From the NCBI GenBank assembly GCA_903901015.1, contig CAIUPH010000004.1, forward strand, positions 1 through 36,218: a DNA stretch of 36,218 nt. The letters are read 5' to 3'. The notes beneath the pieces were generated by a model. The model was not told the origin of the DNA and did not search any database. It saw only the letters and a program-made list of their open reading frames with translations. The stretch comes from Candidatus Bathyarchaeota archaeon (GTDB lineage Archaea > Thermoproteota > Bathyarchaeia > Bathyarchaeales > Bathycorpusculaceae). The position numbers were made by a program, and so were the translations under genes. How positions within the stretch are numbered: the first letter of the stretch is position 1; every line of letters begins with the position of its first letter. Below are positions 7,837 to 15,502 of the stretch, piece by piece.

Positions 7837-8343
7837 ATGTCTTTTCATGTTCGACGCAAGGACCGAGAAATCACCGACCAAAATGAGGTGAAACAGGTTC
7901 TCAAAGCCACCAAGTACGTGACGGTTGCCCTCTGCATGGACAACGCGCCCTATTTGGTTTCGCTGAGCCACGGCTACGACCAAACCAAAAACTGCATTTA
8001 CTTCCACTGTGCCCCTGAAGGCAAAAAAATCGTGTACGCAAAAGCAAATCCCAAAGTTTGGGGGCAGGCTGTACTGGATTTTGGAGTTACTGAGGAATGC
8101 GACTACGTCTATACCAGCGTTCATTTCCAAGGAAAACTAAGCTTAATCACCGACGTGACGGAGAAACGCCATGCCATGGAGGTTTTGGTGCGGCAGGTCT
8201 CGCTGAATCCCGAAGCGAAACTCGCTCAAATCAAACCCGAAAAACTCTCGTCAATCACCATGGGCAGGATAGACATCAGTTACATGTCGGGCAAAAAAGC
8301 ATCAGGCGCCAAAAAAACAAATCTAACTGCCCATCTTCTCTAA
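7837..8343 (+). CDS. Pyridoxamine 5'-phosphate oxidase-family flavoprotein
   Basis: The 168-residue protein has the split-barrel FMN-binding fold signature of the PPOX/NimA group: a short helix (ITDQNEVKQVLKATKYVTVALCMDNAPYLVSLSHGYD), then the strand-turn IYFHCAPEGKKIVYAKANPKV, and a later FQGKLSLI strand. Members bind FMN, heme or F420 and include nitroimidazole reductases; the HCAPEGKKI segment is the usual cofactor-phosphate contact region. The exact substrate cannot be told. The gene overlaps the 3' end of the convergent membrane-protein gene by 21 nt. It ends in TAA and the product is cytoplasmic. Confidence 0.85.
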   Translation: MSFHVRRKDREITDQNEVKQVLKATKYVTVALCMDNAPYLVSLSHGYDQTKNCIYFHCAPEGKKIVYAKANPKVWGQAVLDFGVTEECDYVYTSVHFQGKLSLITDVTEKRHAMEVLVRQVSLNPEAKLAQIKPEKLSSITMGRIDISYMSGKKASGAKKTNLTAHLL

Positions 8344-10254
8344 ATCCACTTGGTAAATCAGTAGGCTCCCATCTGCATAAACCTGCGTTAACCAATTAAT
8401 CGAGTTAAAGTGCGCTGCCAAGTTTTGACCGTAATTATTCAATTCTTCGTTGCCCACGTACACATAGGACACGTTGTACTTTTGGACAACCGCTACCAAG
8501 TCGGTCACTGTGCCGTTGTACGCCATGTCGATGTCGCGTTCCCTCGCGTTCACCTGGTCAAGCGGTTCCCCATGACCGTAAGGCCAATACACATAAGAAG
8601 ACACACGCAGGCGCCCTCCAACCATGCTTGTGGGCTCATGAACTCCATAGTAAGTCAGGAACACCGAGTTCTGCGGAGTATTATCCCTAACCCACAACCC
8701 AACTTGGTATTCGCTCCAGCTGACTCCAAGATACTGAGTTTGAGTGTTATAGATTATTACGCTGGCTGTGGTGATTATGGAAAGCAAAACCAACGTGACA
8801 ATCACAACCTTCGGAGTTTTAGCCAACAAGATACCAGCCAAAACCACGATGGGAATCCACGCGAACATGAAGAACTTGTACATGTCCCAGTCCCAGGGCG
8901 TTAAGAGCAGGATGTTGGGAATCATGAATAACAACAGGAAAGTGATTTTGAGGTATTCGTGTCCAGGCTTTATGAATGAAGCGATAGCAAGCACAAACGG
9001 GATGCCGAGGTTGAGCAAATAATAGACGATGGGGTTAATGGCAAACTGGTTGCCTGCGAAATCAGCCAAAAACCCAGAGCTCAAAGCAACCGTTAGGGGG
9101 GGACCGCCGCCGAAAATAAACGGCAACGCAAACACGCTGGGCAACAGAAAATAGAAGTAGCTGAATTTTAAGCGTTTAACGTTGAGGAGTAGGCAGACGG
9201 CGAAGGCGACGTAGCAGCAGAAGAACGCTACGTTGTGGAACTGGTAAACCAGACCAGTCATTATGCCTGCGAGGATAATGCGGTTTTTGTCCTCCATGTT
9301 CCTGAGCAAAGCCAAAACAAAAGCAAACACGGGCAACCCAACTAACAGTGGACGCTGCTGGAGCAAATTGTCAAACATAGAGGGCAAACCAAACAACTGC
9401 CTAAACTGGTAGATGTAGTTCTGGTTCGGGTCAAACTGGCCGTTGAACAATGCCGAGAACAAACCGAAGTAGCTTAGTCCCCAACCGAAAACCGCCAGAA
9501 CCGTGGCAACAACCGCGGCTCGCCTGCCGTATGGACGCGCCAACGCGTAGATTGAGAGGGCGAAAACCAGAATGAACAGCGCATTTAACAGGGGTAGAAG
9601 CGTGGGTAGGTACCCGTACATTTTCTCGACGATTGCGGTGTGGAAATCGATGAAGTAATGGTAAGTTAAGGGTGTGCCGATGTAGTTGGGGGTTTGCGGC
9701 GGGAAATTGCCCTGGTTTATAGATTCGATTATTTCGTAGTGGAAGGGTGTGTCTTGCCAGTTTGAGCCTGTGAGGACTATGCCGTTTTGGTTGCCGTACC
9801 AGACGCTTCGGGCAAGGACCGCTGCGGAGACTATGAAGATGACGGCGAAAATCAAAAGGCTGGTTTTCTTGATTTGCTGCAGCTTGAGGAACGCTGGGGG
9901 CTTTATCGGTTCGCCTTTCTTGTAGACCACGAGCGCGTAGATTGCGGTTAATGCGAGAAAACTGAAAAGGATGGTTTCGCGTGAATAACCCACTGCCAAA
10001 GACAGATAGTAAATCAGCGTCACCGAAACCAAAACGCTGAAGATTGGCACGAAAGCCCAGATTTCATGGGTTTTTAGCGAGAAGAACCTGTAGGCGATTA
10101 AGCCTGGAACCAGAAAAGTGAAGACGAGTGCGGTGAAGACGCCGACGTCGCCCGACACAAACGAGACAACCGTCAACACCAGAAACACGAGTGGAAGCCA
10201 GTACTTTTGCGCGGTCGCTCCATAGCTAACGTTTACTTTGACTCTTCCACCCAC
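8323..10254 (-). CDS. Large polytopic membrane protein, possibly GT-C-like
   Basis: I place the start at GTG 10254 (about 643 residues), because the sequence upstream of it reads like a promoter (a TATA-like AT tract around 10270-10285) and the extra N-terminal codons to TTG 10380 look non-genic. The protein has roughly twelve hydrophobic segments and a soluble C-terminal domain of about 130 residues (WSEYQVGLWVRDNTPQNSVF, GVHEPTSMVGGRLRV, YVYVGNEELNNYG). Extracytoplasmic loops hold TPLTYHYFIDFHTAIVEKM and LTPWDWDMYKFF. The layout resembles GT-C glycosyltransferases such as archaeal oligosaccharyl or dolichol-sugar transferases, but I see no decisive catalytic motif. It is transcribed divergently from tRNA-Asp. 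Confidence 0.75.
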   Translation of the reverse strand: MGGRVKVNVSYGATAQKYWLPLVFLVLTVVSFVSGDVGVFTALVFTFLVPGLIAYRFFSLKTHEIWAFVPIFSVLVSVTLIYYLSLAVGYSRETILFSFLALTAIYALVVYKKGEPIKPPAFLKLQQIKKTSLLIFAVIFIVSAAVLARSVWYGNQNGIVLTGSNWQDTPFHYEIIESINQGNFPPQTPNYIGTPLTYHYFIDFHTAIVEKMYGYLPTLLPLLNALFILVFALSIYALARPYGRRAAVVATVLAVFGWGLSYFGLFSALFNGQFDPNQNYIYQFRQLFGLPSMFDNLLQQRPLLVGLPVFAFVLALLRNMEDKNRIILAGIMTGLVYQFHNVAFFCCYVAFAVCLLLNVKRLKFSYFYFLLPSVFALPFIFGGGPPLTVALSSGFLADFAGNQFAINPIVYYLLNLGIPFVLAIASFIKPGHEYLKITFLLLFMIPNILLLTPWDWDMYKFFMFAWIPIVVLAGILLAKTPKVVIVTLVLLSIITTASVIIYNTQTQYLGVSWSEYQVGLWVRDNTPQNSVFLTYYGVHEPTSMVGGRLRVSSYVYWPYGHGEPLDQVNARERDIDMAYNGTVTDLVAVVQKYNVSYVYVGNEELNNYGQNLAAHFNSINWLTQVYADGSLLIYQVDLEKMGS

Positions 10255-10432
10255 CCACAATGACAATACCAAATTAATAATTTTAGAGGTATTAAAATTG
10301 TCGCTAATCCAAGCACAAAACCAAAAACCAGCGATTACGAGGGCAACCATCCGCTTTCTCAACAAACCGTTGGACGCCAAATCCGAGAAAGGTTAATTAG
10401 CTAAAGTTTCGTGTATTGTTGCGGCGCTTAAT

Positions 10433-10510
10433 GCCCAGGTAGTATAGTTCGGTCTAGTATGTACGGCTGTCGCCCGTAGGACCCGGGTCCGAATCCCGGC
10501 CTGGGCGCCA
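10433..10510 (+). tRNA. tRNA-Asp (GTC)
   Basis: A full cloverleaf folds: acceptor GCCCAGG with CCTGGGC (7 bp), anticodon stem TACGG/CCGTA around the loop CTGTCGC (anticodon GTC), T stem CCGGG/CCCGG around TCCGAAT, discriminator G73 and an encoded CCA. No intron is present. A degenerate copy of its 3' end lies at 11350-11372. Confidence 0.95.
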
Positions 10511-10521
10511 CTTTTCCCTTC

Positions 10522-11250
10522 CTATGAGATGGCTTTCTTTTTTTGTCCATAGGGGCAAGTATATACACAGAGGCCGCATATTCCCTCTCCTAAAGCTAAT
10601 TCTCGTTTATGGATATATTCATCGCAGAGATGAGCGTTGAATCTTGCTTCTCTGGGTTCAGAAACATTGAATTTTGCTCCCGTGAAAGCTTTGACGGGGC
10701 AGACTTTTACACATTTATCGCAGTTGCTGCATCCGTCAGCAAGCGGTTTGTTCGTCTGTTCTAATGGTGCATTTGTAAGAATCGTTGCCCACCTTACTCT
10801 TGGACCGCTTTCAGGCGTTATCAGAAGACAGCTTTTTCCAATCCAGCCTAACCCCGCCAGATTAGCCGCCAACTTGTGTGAAAAAGCGCCTTTGAGTTTT
10901 GCAGAGTCTATTCTTTGCGCTGCTGGAATTGGGTAAGCTTCAAAACCTGCATCCTGAATTTTCTTGGAAATAAAGAGCGTTGCCTTATCTAAGTTGTTGT
11001 TCACTGAATTATAGAGCCCTCTGTAAGTGAAAATGACTGACGGGTCTTCGTGACGGGGTAACTCATCAATGACGCTGTCGATCAAACGCATGCCTATCGA
11101 AACAGCCCGGGAAAAACCTGCAATAGCTTCGCCGCCCTGCTCCAAAACAAAATCTTTTACTCTTGACAGATCAGCTACCCCAAAATAGTCAACTTCTAAA
11201 CTCATGGCAAAATCCAGCAATTGTTTCTGCAAAGCGTCCATATCAATCAA
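10522..11250 (-). CDS. QueG-like 4Fe-4S double-cluster protein
   Basis: The 242-residue protein resembles the Fe-S part of epoxyqueuosine reductase (QueG) and related reductive-dehalogenase-like proteins. It has an N-terminal helical region (VDYFGVADLSRVKDFV), the typical LGWIGKSCLLITPESGPRVRWATILTN block, then a double cluster: CSNCDKCVKVCP and, near the end, CGLCVYTCPYG with an intervening C in HLCDEYI. It lacks the C-terminal HEAT-repeat domain of QueG and is shorter, so a role in queuosine synthesis is not secure; archaea usually make archaeosine instead. The start is TTG 11250 or ATG 11241; a TATA-like TTAATAAC upstream suggests a leaderless transcript. It is convergent with tRNA-Asp. 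Confidence 0.85.
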   Translation of the reverse strand: MIDMDALQKQLLDFAMSLEVDYFGVADLSRVKDFVLEQGGEAIAGFSRAVSIGMRLIDSVIDELPRHEDPSVIFTYRGLYNSVNNNLDKATLFISKKIQDAGFEAYPIPAAQRIDSAKLKGAFSHKLAANLAGLGWIGKSCLLITPESGPRVRWATILTNAPLEQTNKPLADGCSNCDKCVKVCPVKAFTGAKFNVSEPREARFNAHLCDEYIHKRELALGEGICGLCVYTCPYGQKKKAIS

Positions 11251-11349
11251 GTATAGTTCCGTGTGAAATGTTATTAATTTTTCTAAACCGAATCATTCAA
11301 AATTTAAAAAAAGTTTCAGTAATTTAACTCTTAAAAGGAATAATTAACA

Positions 11350-11372
11350 TTCGAATCCTCGGCTTGGGCGCC
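11350..11372 (+). repeat. Degenerate copy of the tRNA-Asp 3' end
   Basis: This 23-nt segment matches the T-loop and acceptor end of tRNA-Asp (10487-10509) at about 20 positions with one inserted base; the shared core is TTGGGCGCC against CTGGGCGCC. No other part of a tRNA precedes it. The two copies are in direct orientation and bracket the QueG-like gene, an arrangement like att sites left by integration at a tRNA 3' end, but no integrase is present. Confidence 0.5.
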
Positions 11373-11464
11373 GATTTATTCTTGGTTCAGATTTTAAATG
11401 CAGTTGACAACTCAATATTCCCTTTTCATAAACGATAAATCAATTTAACCACAAAAAGAGCTGT

Positions 11465-11656
11465 ATGGATCAGACCAACGAAATTCCTTGTGTTGCTTGC
11501 AAATTTTGGAATGGAAAACGGAAAAAATTATCATGTAACCCCCAAAAATGCACGGATATATCCACATGGCTTCTTGAGCATATTCCGCAGATAAGTGATG
11601 AAACATTTCACATGCAAGGGCATCTTCCCGAAATCGCAATTCAATATGTAGTGTAG
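11465..11656 (+). CDS. Small Cys-containing hypothetical protein
   Basis: The 63-residue product starts at ATG 11465 and has CVACKFWNG near the N-terminus followed by SCNPQKCTDISTWLLEH, four Cys in a possible metal-binding pattern. The CxxCKF wording recalls the protein at 22363. There is AT-rich sequence upstream but no strong Shine-Dalgarno sequence. Unrecognised family; it ends in TAG. Confidence 0.5.
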   Translation: MDQTNEIPCVACKFWNGKRKKLSCNPQKCTDISTWLLEHIPQISDETFHMQGHLPEIAIQYVV

Positions 11657-11762
11657 TATAGGTCAAATTCCAAGTGTTCGGTACCCCGAATATTTTCCTG
11701 CAGGTTTATTATTTCCCAATCCTAACTTTCTAATGTAAACAATTTTTTTGAGCGCTTAACTT

Positions 11763-12341
11763 TTGAAATACAAGACTCTGCATCATACAGCCAAGCAAAT
11801 CGACCATTTAATAGACAACTACATACAATCAAGCGGAACCTTGTTTATCCCCCAAGAAGACTTAAAAAACCTGATTTTGAATAATTTTCCCGATTTATAC
11901 GTCAAAGATTTTGGCTGGCACAAGATTGTCTTCGGCATCCGCTCAACAGACCAGAAAGTAGTGATTAAGGTGGGCACCAAAAAAAGCATCGAAAACGACC
12001 ACCGAGCCTACAAGCGGGTTCCCGAAAGCATGCGTCACCAACTGTTTGCTAGAATATTTGGTAACAGCAAATACTGTTTGGTGCAGGAATACGGGTTTGC
12101 AGCACAGGTTTCTCAAGAAGAACTGGCTAGCATAAGAAAAACTGTGTATAGGTACGGTGTTTTTGATGTTAAAGCTGCAAATTTGGTGAGAATCGATGGG
12201 CACCTGTAGATTATCAGTGTGAACGTGGCGCCGTTTCCGCTTCCCACCGTTTGGAGGATGGTTGATGAAGTGAAGCTGAAACTTCCTAAACGATTGATGT
12301 TACCGCTTAAAAAAATAACCAGAATGCTCTGCAATAGATAA
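11763..12341 (+). pseudogene. Protein-kinase-fold gene interrupted by TAG
   Basis: The first 148 residues show kinase-fold features: FGWHKIVFGI, a VAIK-like lysine in KVVIKVGTK, and a catalytic-loop-like DVKAAN in YGVFDVKAANLVRIDGHL. A TAG at 12207-12209 follows at once, and the same frame stays open for 43 more codons (IISVNVAPFPLPTVWRMVDE...) to TAA at 12339-12341. The downstream part reads like the natural continuation, a short C-terminal lobe. The stop most simply arose from AAG or CAG. It starts at TTG 11763. Compared with true kinases the C-lobe is very short and no DFG is seen (ISVN at that place). It may be a pseudogene, a readthrough gene, or genuinely end at the TAG. Confidence 0.6.
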
Positions 12342-12356
12342 ATAGGAAAAAAATGT

Positions 12357-13398
12357 TTAGGTTTTAACTTGTTTTTTTGGGTGCTTGAATTCAACGTACA
12401 CGATGAATCCTGCGCCGACTGGCTCCGAAAGCCGCTATTGTCTCGATGGATGATTCAGGGAGCACCTGTATGTATCCTAAGATGTAGACGTTGGTTGAGA
12501 GAGTTAGCTAGTAGGATGTTCCGATTCCGATAAGGTCCTGCGTTGCGGGGTCTGTGATGTCTACGTATCTTTGGGGCCAGATGCTTTGGGTGGATGCTTC
12601 AACCGCGATGGTTGAGCCTATGAGGGTGTCTGAGGGCACGGTTACGTTTACTTGTGCTTTTCCTTGGCTGTCCGTGAATGCTGACGCGGGTATGACGTAT
12701 GTTGAGTTCAGAAGTTGTGTTTGTCCGTTAAAGTTCAGTGTTGCGTTGAAGAGTACATGAACGTTTGCTCGCGGCGTTCCCGCTGAGGTTGTCAGTTGAG
12801 CGGTAAAGGCTACGGTTTGTCCAGGGTTTGCTTGGATAGCGGACATGTTGCTTGAAATTGGTGAAACCCCGTGGAACTGGTCACCCTGCCGAACGACGTC
12901 TTTGCCCCATGCTTGAGCTGCAATAGCGTCGCCTGCGCTGTCGACGGATGTGTCTAGCCATGATTCGCGGTAGTAGTTGGTTCCTCGAGTATGGTTGAGC
13001 AGTTTTCAAATTGCTACTTGGTCGGCGGCTGCGTCGTTGTTGCTAGCTGCTTGGTTCCAAGTGAGTAGGTAGCTTACTGCTCGCCACTCTGCGTTGTCTG
13101 CGGCAGGTGTTAAGGATGCAGGGTAGGTGCCACCTACAGAGATGACGCGGTCAAAATCCATACAGTAACTGGTGGTTTGGACTGGATTCGATGTGCCATC
13201 GGTTAGGGTTATGGGGATTTCTCCAACATAGTAGCCGCCCAGCGAGAGTTCCTTGTTGCCGTTTGTTTGGCTGAAGGGGTCATTTATGTAAACTGAAATG
13301 GTTGAGTCTGCTTTGACGGTTGCGCTGTAGGCTAGTGCTGTGGATGCGAGCAGGATTAATGTCAGGGCGTATATTGATACTTTTTTTATATGACACAT
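12357..13398 (-). pseudogene. Decayed thioester-domain surface protein
   Basis: One protein of about 345 residues can be followed through three lesions. It begins at ATG 13398 with a signal peptide (VSIYALTLILLASTALAYS). A thioester-domain-like region follows, with C79 in SYCMDFDRV and Q127 in ADQVAI, where the next codon is TGA (13006-13008) in place of the family's expected Trp. The frame continues through KLLNHTRGTNYY and a beta-rich Ig-like part (NPGQTVAFTAQLTTSAG) to a TAG at 12508-12510, then on (YILGYIQVLPESSIETIAAFG) to a one-base shift, after which GAGFIVYVEFKHPKKQ completes a C-terminal membrane anchor, ending at 12357. Cys-Gln thioester proteins are known mainly as adhesins of Gram-positive bacteria. 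Three independent lesions make this a real pseudogene. Confidence 0.8.
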
Positions 13399-13564
13399 CT
13401 CTTAGTATAGAAAGAGTCGTATCATGACACTTCATGTAAGCAAGCCTTCAATACCCGACATGAGTCGAAAACCGAAATACCACAAAATTTCACAAAAAAA
13501 CAGGCGTTTTAAGCATTTTCATGCAGAAAAAACATATGAGAGAACAACAAGATAATTATTCAGA

Positions 13565-14929
13565 ATGACGCTCCTCCAAAAGCCCCAGAGCACCCAAAAA
13601 CCCAGCAACTGGCTAGTCGACATCATACAAAAAGTCAACAGCAGCGCACTCGAGCAACAACAAATCATGACTAGAGGCAGAAACGACAGCCTGTGCGTGT
13701 TATGCAAGGGAGCAAGGGCACTATGCGGCAAAACCCGCTGTCCAATAATGGTCAAAGTCAACTATTTCCTCAAAAGCGTTCCGCTCATGTTCTCCGAAGA
13801 CATCAATGGCATGTCTCCACCCAGCGTTTTTATCGGAAGAATCGGCTACCCCAACGTTTATGCTGGACCGCTCGTTCCGCCCGTACACGAAGACACAGGC
13901 ATTTATGATTTGCCTGAGCGGTGGTTTGGGAAGTCGATGGATGAGATCGTGGGTTTTCGCAGTCTTCTTGTGCGTGGTAAACACAGGGTTAACGTGCAGA
14001 AATTCGCGGATGGAGGCAGAATCTTGGATCAAACGCGGGAGTTAGCTCTCGCAGACAGTTGCGTTGACATCGAATTGAATCTCACTAAAAAACCGCGGGG
14101 CTCCATCTACCTTGACGATGATGTGCAGCCTTTTGGTCCTTCGGCGCCCATCCGAGATCTCCATGTGGGCAACGCTCGCTACGACACAAAAATCGAGAAA
14201 GCCTACTACGACACGGATTTGAAGGCAACAAACGCGGTAGTGGAACTTTACAATCGCGGTGTCTTGGTTTCCAAGATTCAGAAGGCTTTCAGCGTCGGCG
14301 CATTTGGCGTAGAGAAGAAACGTCGTCTGGTGCCAACGCGCTGGAGCATCACAGCCGTCGACGACATCATCTCCAAGAACCTGCGGGAAAAAGTCAAGAC
14401 GTTCCCCGAAATTAACGAGTACCGAGTCTACGAATCCATCTACATGGATAACGTGTTTGAGATTCTGATGATTCCTGGGCAGTGGAGTTACGAATCCATG
14501 GAGGCATGGTACCCGGGCACTGTTTGGAACCCCACTGGCCAGAACATCGTCATCTTCTCGGATTGGGAAGGCAACAGCGGACGCACGACATACGCAGCGA
14601 TTGGCGGCTGCTACTACTCGGCGCGTTTAGCCATCTGCGAGCAGCTCCAGAAGGAACGGCGCCAAGCCACAGCCATCGTTTTGCGTGAAGCCAGACCAGG
14701 CTACATCATGCCCATCGGCGTTTGGCAAGTCCGCGAAAACGTCCGAAACGCCATGCACCAGAAACCCTACATGTTCAAGAGCTTAGCCGAATCTCTACAG
14801 TTCATCGGCGGGAGGTTCGAGATTCCAATGCAGCGGTGGATACTCCAAAGCGAACTGTTAAAGAAGGCGCTGTTTCAGAGGCGGATAAGCGATTTCTTCT
14901 CGTCTAAACCGCCTGCTGCACAAGCATAA
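13565..14929 (+). CDS. nreA: Nre-family archaeal DNA repair protein
   Basis: The 454-residue protein matches the Nre family, archaeal proteins implicated in DNA damage repair. It carries an N-terminal zinc-finger pattern, C44/C47/C54/C59 (CX2CX6CX4C), the block FIGRIGYPNVYAGPLVPP, and a long conserved core. The last residues contain QRRISDFF (438-445), an exact QxxhxxFF PCNA-interacting (PIP) motif, as in characterised NreA. The most likely role is PCNA-linked repair of DNA damage. The start is ATG 13565 with no Shine-Dalgarno sequence, perhaps leaderless. It is divergent from the surface-protein remnant, with about 165 nt between. Confidence 0.93.
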   Translation: MTLLQKPQSTQKPSNWLVDIIQKVNSSALEQQQIMTRGRNDSLCVLCKGARALCGKTRCPIMVKVNYFLKSVPLMFSEDINGMSPPSVFIGRIGYPNVYAGPLVPPVHEDTGIYDLPERWFGKSMDEIVGFRSLLVRGKHRVNVQKFADGGRILDQTRELALADSCVDIELNLTKKPRGSIYLDDDVQPFGPSAPIRDLHVGNARYDTKIEKAYYDTDLKATNAVVELYNRGVLVSKIQKAFSVGAFGVEKKRRLVPTRWSITAVDDIISKNLREKVKTFPEINEYRVYESIYMDNVFEILMIPGQWSYESMEAWYPGTVWNPTGQNIVIFSDWEGNSGRTTYAAIGGCYYSARLAICEQLQKERRQATAIVLREARPGYIMPIGVWQVRENVRNAMHQKPYMFKSLAESLQFIGGRFEIPMQRWILQSELLKKALFQRRISDFFSSKPPAAQA

Positions 14930-14964
14930 TATACCAGGTTTTATCCCCTAAGACTGGGAAATCT

Positions 14965-15429
14965 ATGCCATATACGATCCATTACAATTTTAGCCAACAT
15001 TTCGCGGTTCCTGCAAAGGTAGCTTTCGAGTGGTGTATTGATTATCAGCCTGAAGACCATGCTTTGATGGGTGAAACCAACACTAAACGAGAAGTCATTT
15101 GGCTAACAGAGTGCACTGCAATTTTGAAAGAGACTTTCCACATGGACAGCGGCATTGTGGAAAAACAAAAGCTCGTACACCTCTACCCCAATCGACTGTC
15201 ATGGGTTTCAACGCATCTGTCGGGTCCAAACAAATATTCCCAATTCATCTATCAAATTACCTCAGAAAGCGAGATGGCGTCGCGGTTAGATTTTAATGCC
15301 CAGCATTTAGAGCCCCAAGGAAACCTCAGCCAAAAAGACCTCAAATTATTGACTGACAAATTATGTGAAGAAGATTCCGAGCTCTGGAAGCTTTTGGCTA
15401 AAGCAATGGAAAGGGAACTTAGCAAATAG
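14965..15429 (+). CDS. SRPBCC (START/Bet v1-like) domain protein
   Basis: The 154-residue protein starts with YTIHYNFSQHFAVPAKVAFEWCIDYQPEDHALMG, the beta strand, two helices and second strand typical of SRPBCC ligand-binding folds, and ends in a long amphipathic helix (SELWKLLAKAMERELSK). Members bind hydrophobic ligands; no ligand can be named. It follows nreA by 35 nt on the same strand and may be in the same transcript. No Shine-Dalgarno sequence was recognised. It ends in TAG. Confidence 0.65.
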   Translation: MPYTIHYNFSQHFAVPAKVAFEWCIDYQPEDHALMGETNTKREVIWLTECTAILKETFHMDSGIVEKQKLVHLYPNRLSWVSTHLSGPNKYSQFIYQITSESEMASRLDFNAQHLEPQGNLSQKDLKLLTDKLCEEDSELWKLLAKAMERELSK

Positions 15430-15502
15430 GCGCTTGCCCAGCTGAACCAGACTTCTGATTGGTTAAGGGAAGGCAAATTTTAAAACAGCTGTCCACTATA
15501 CC

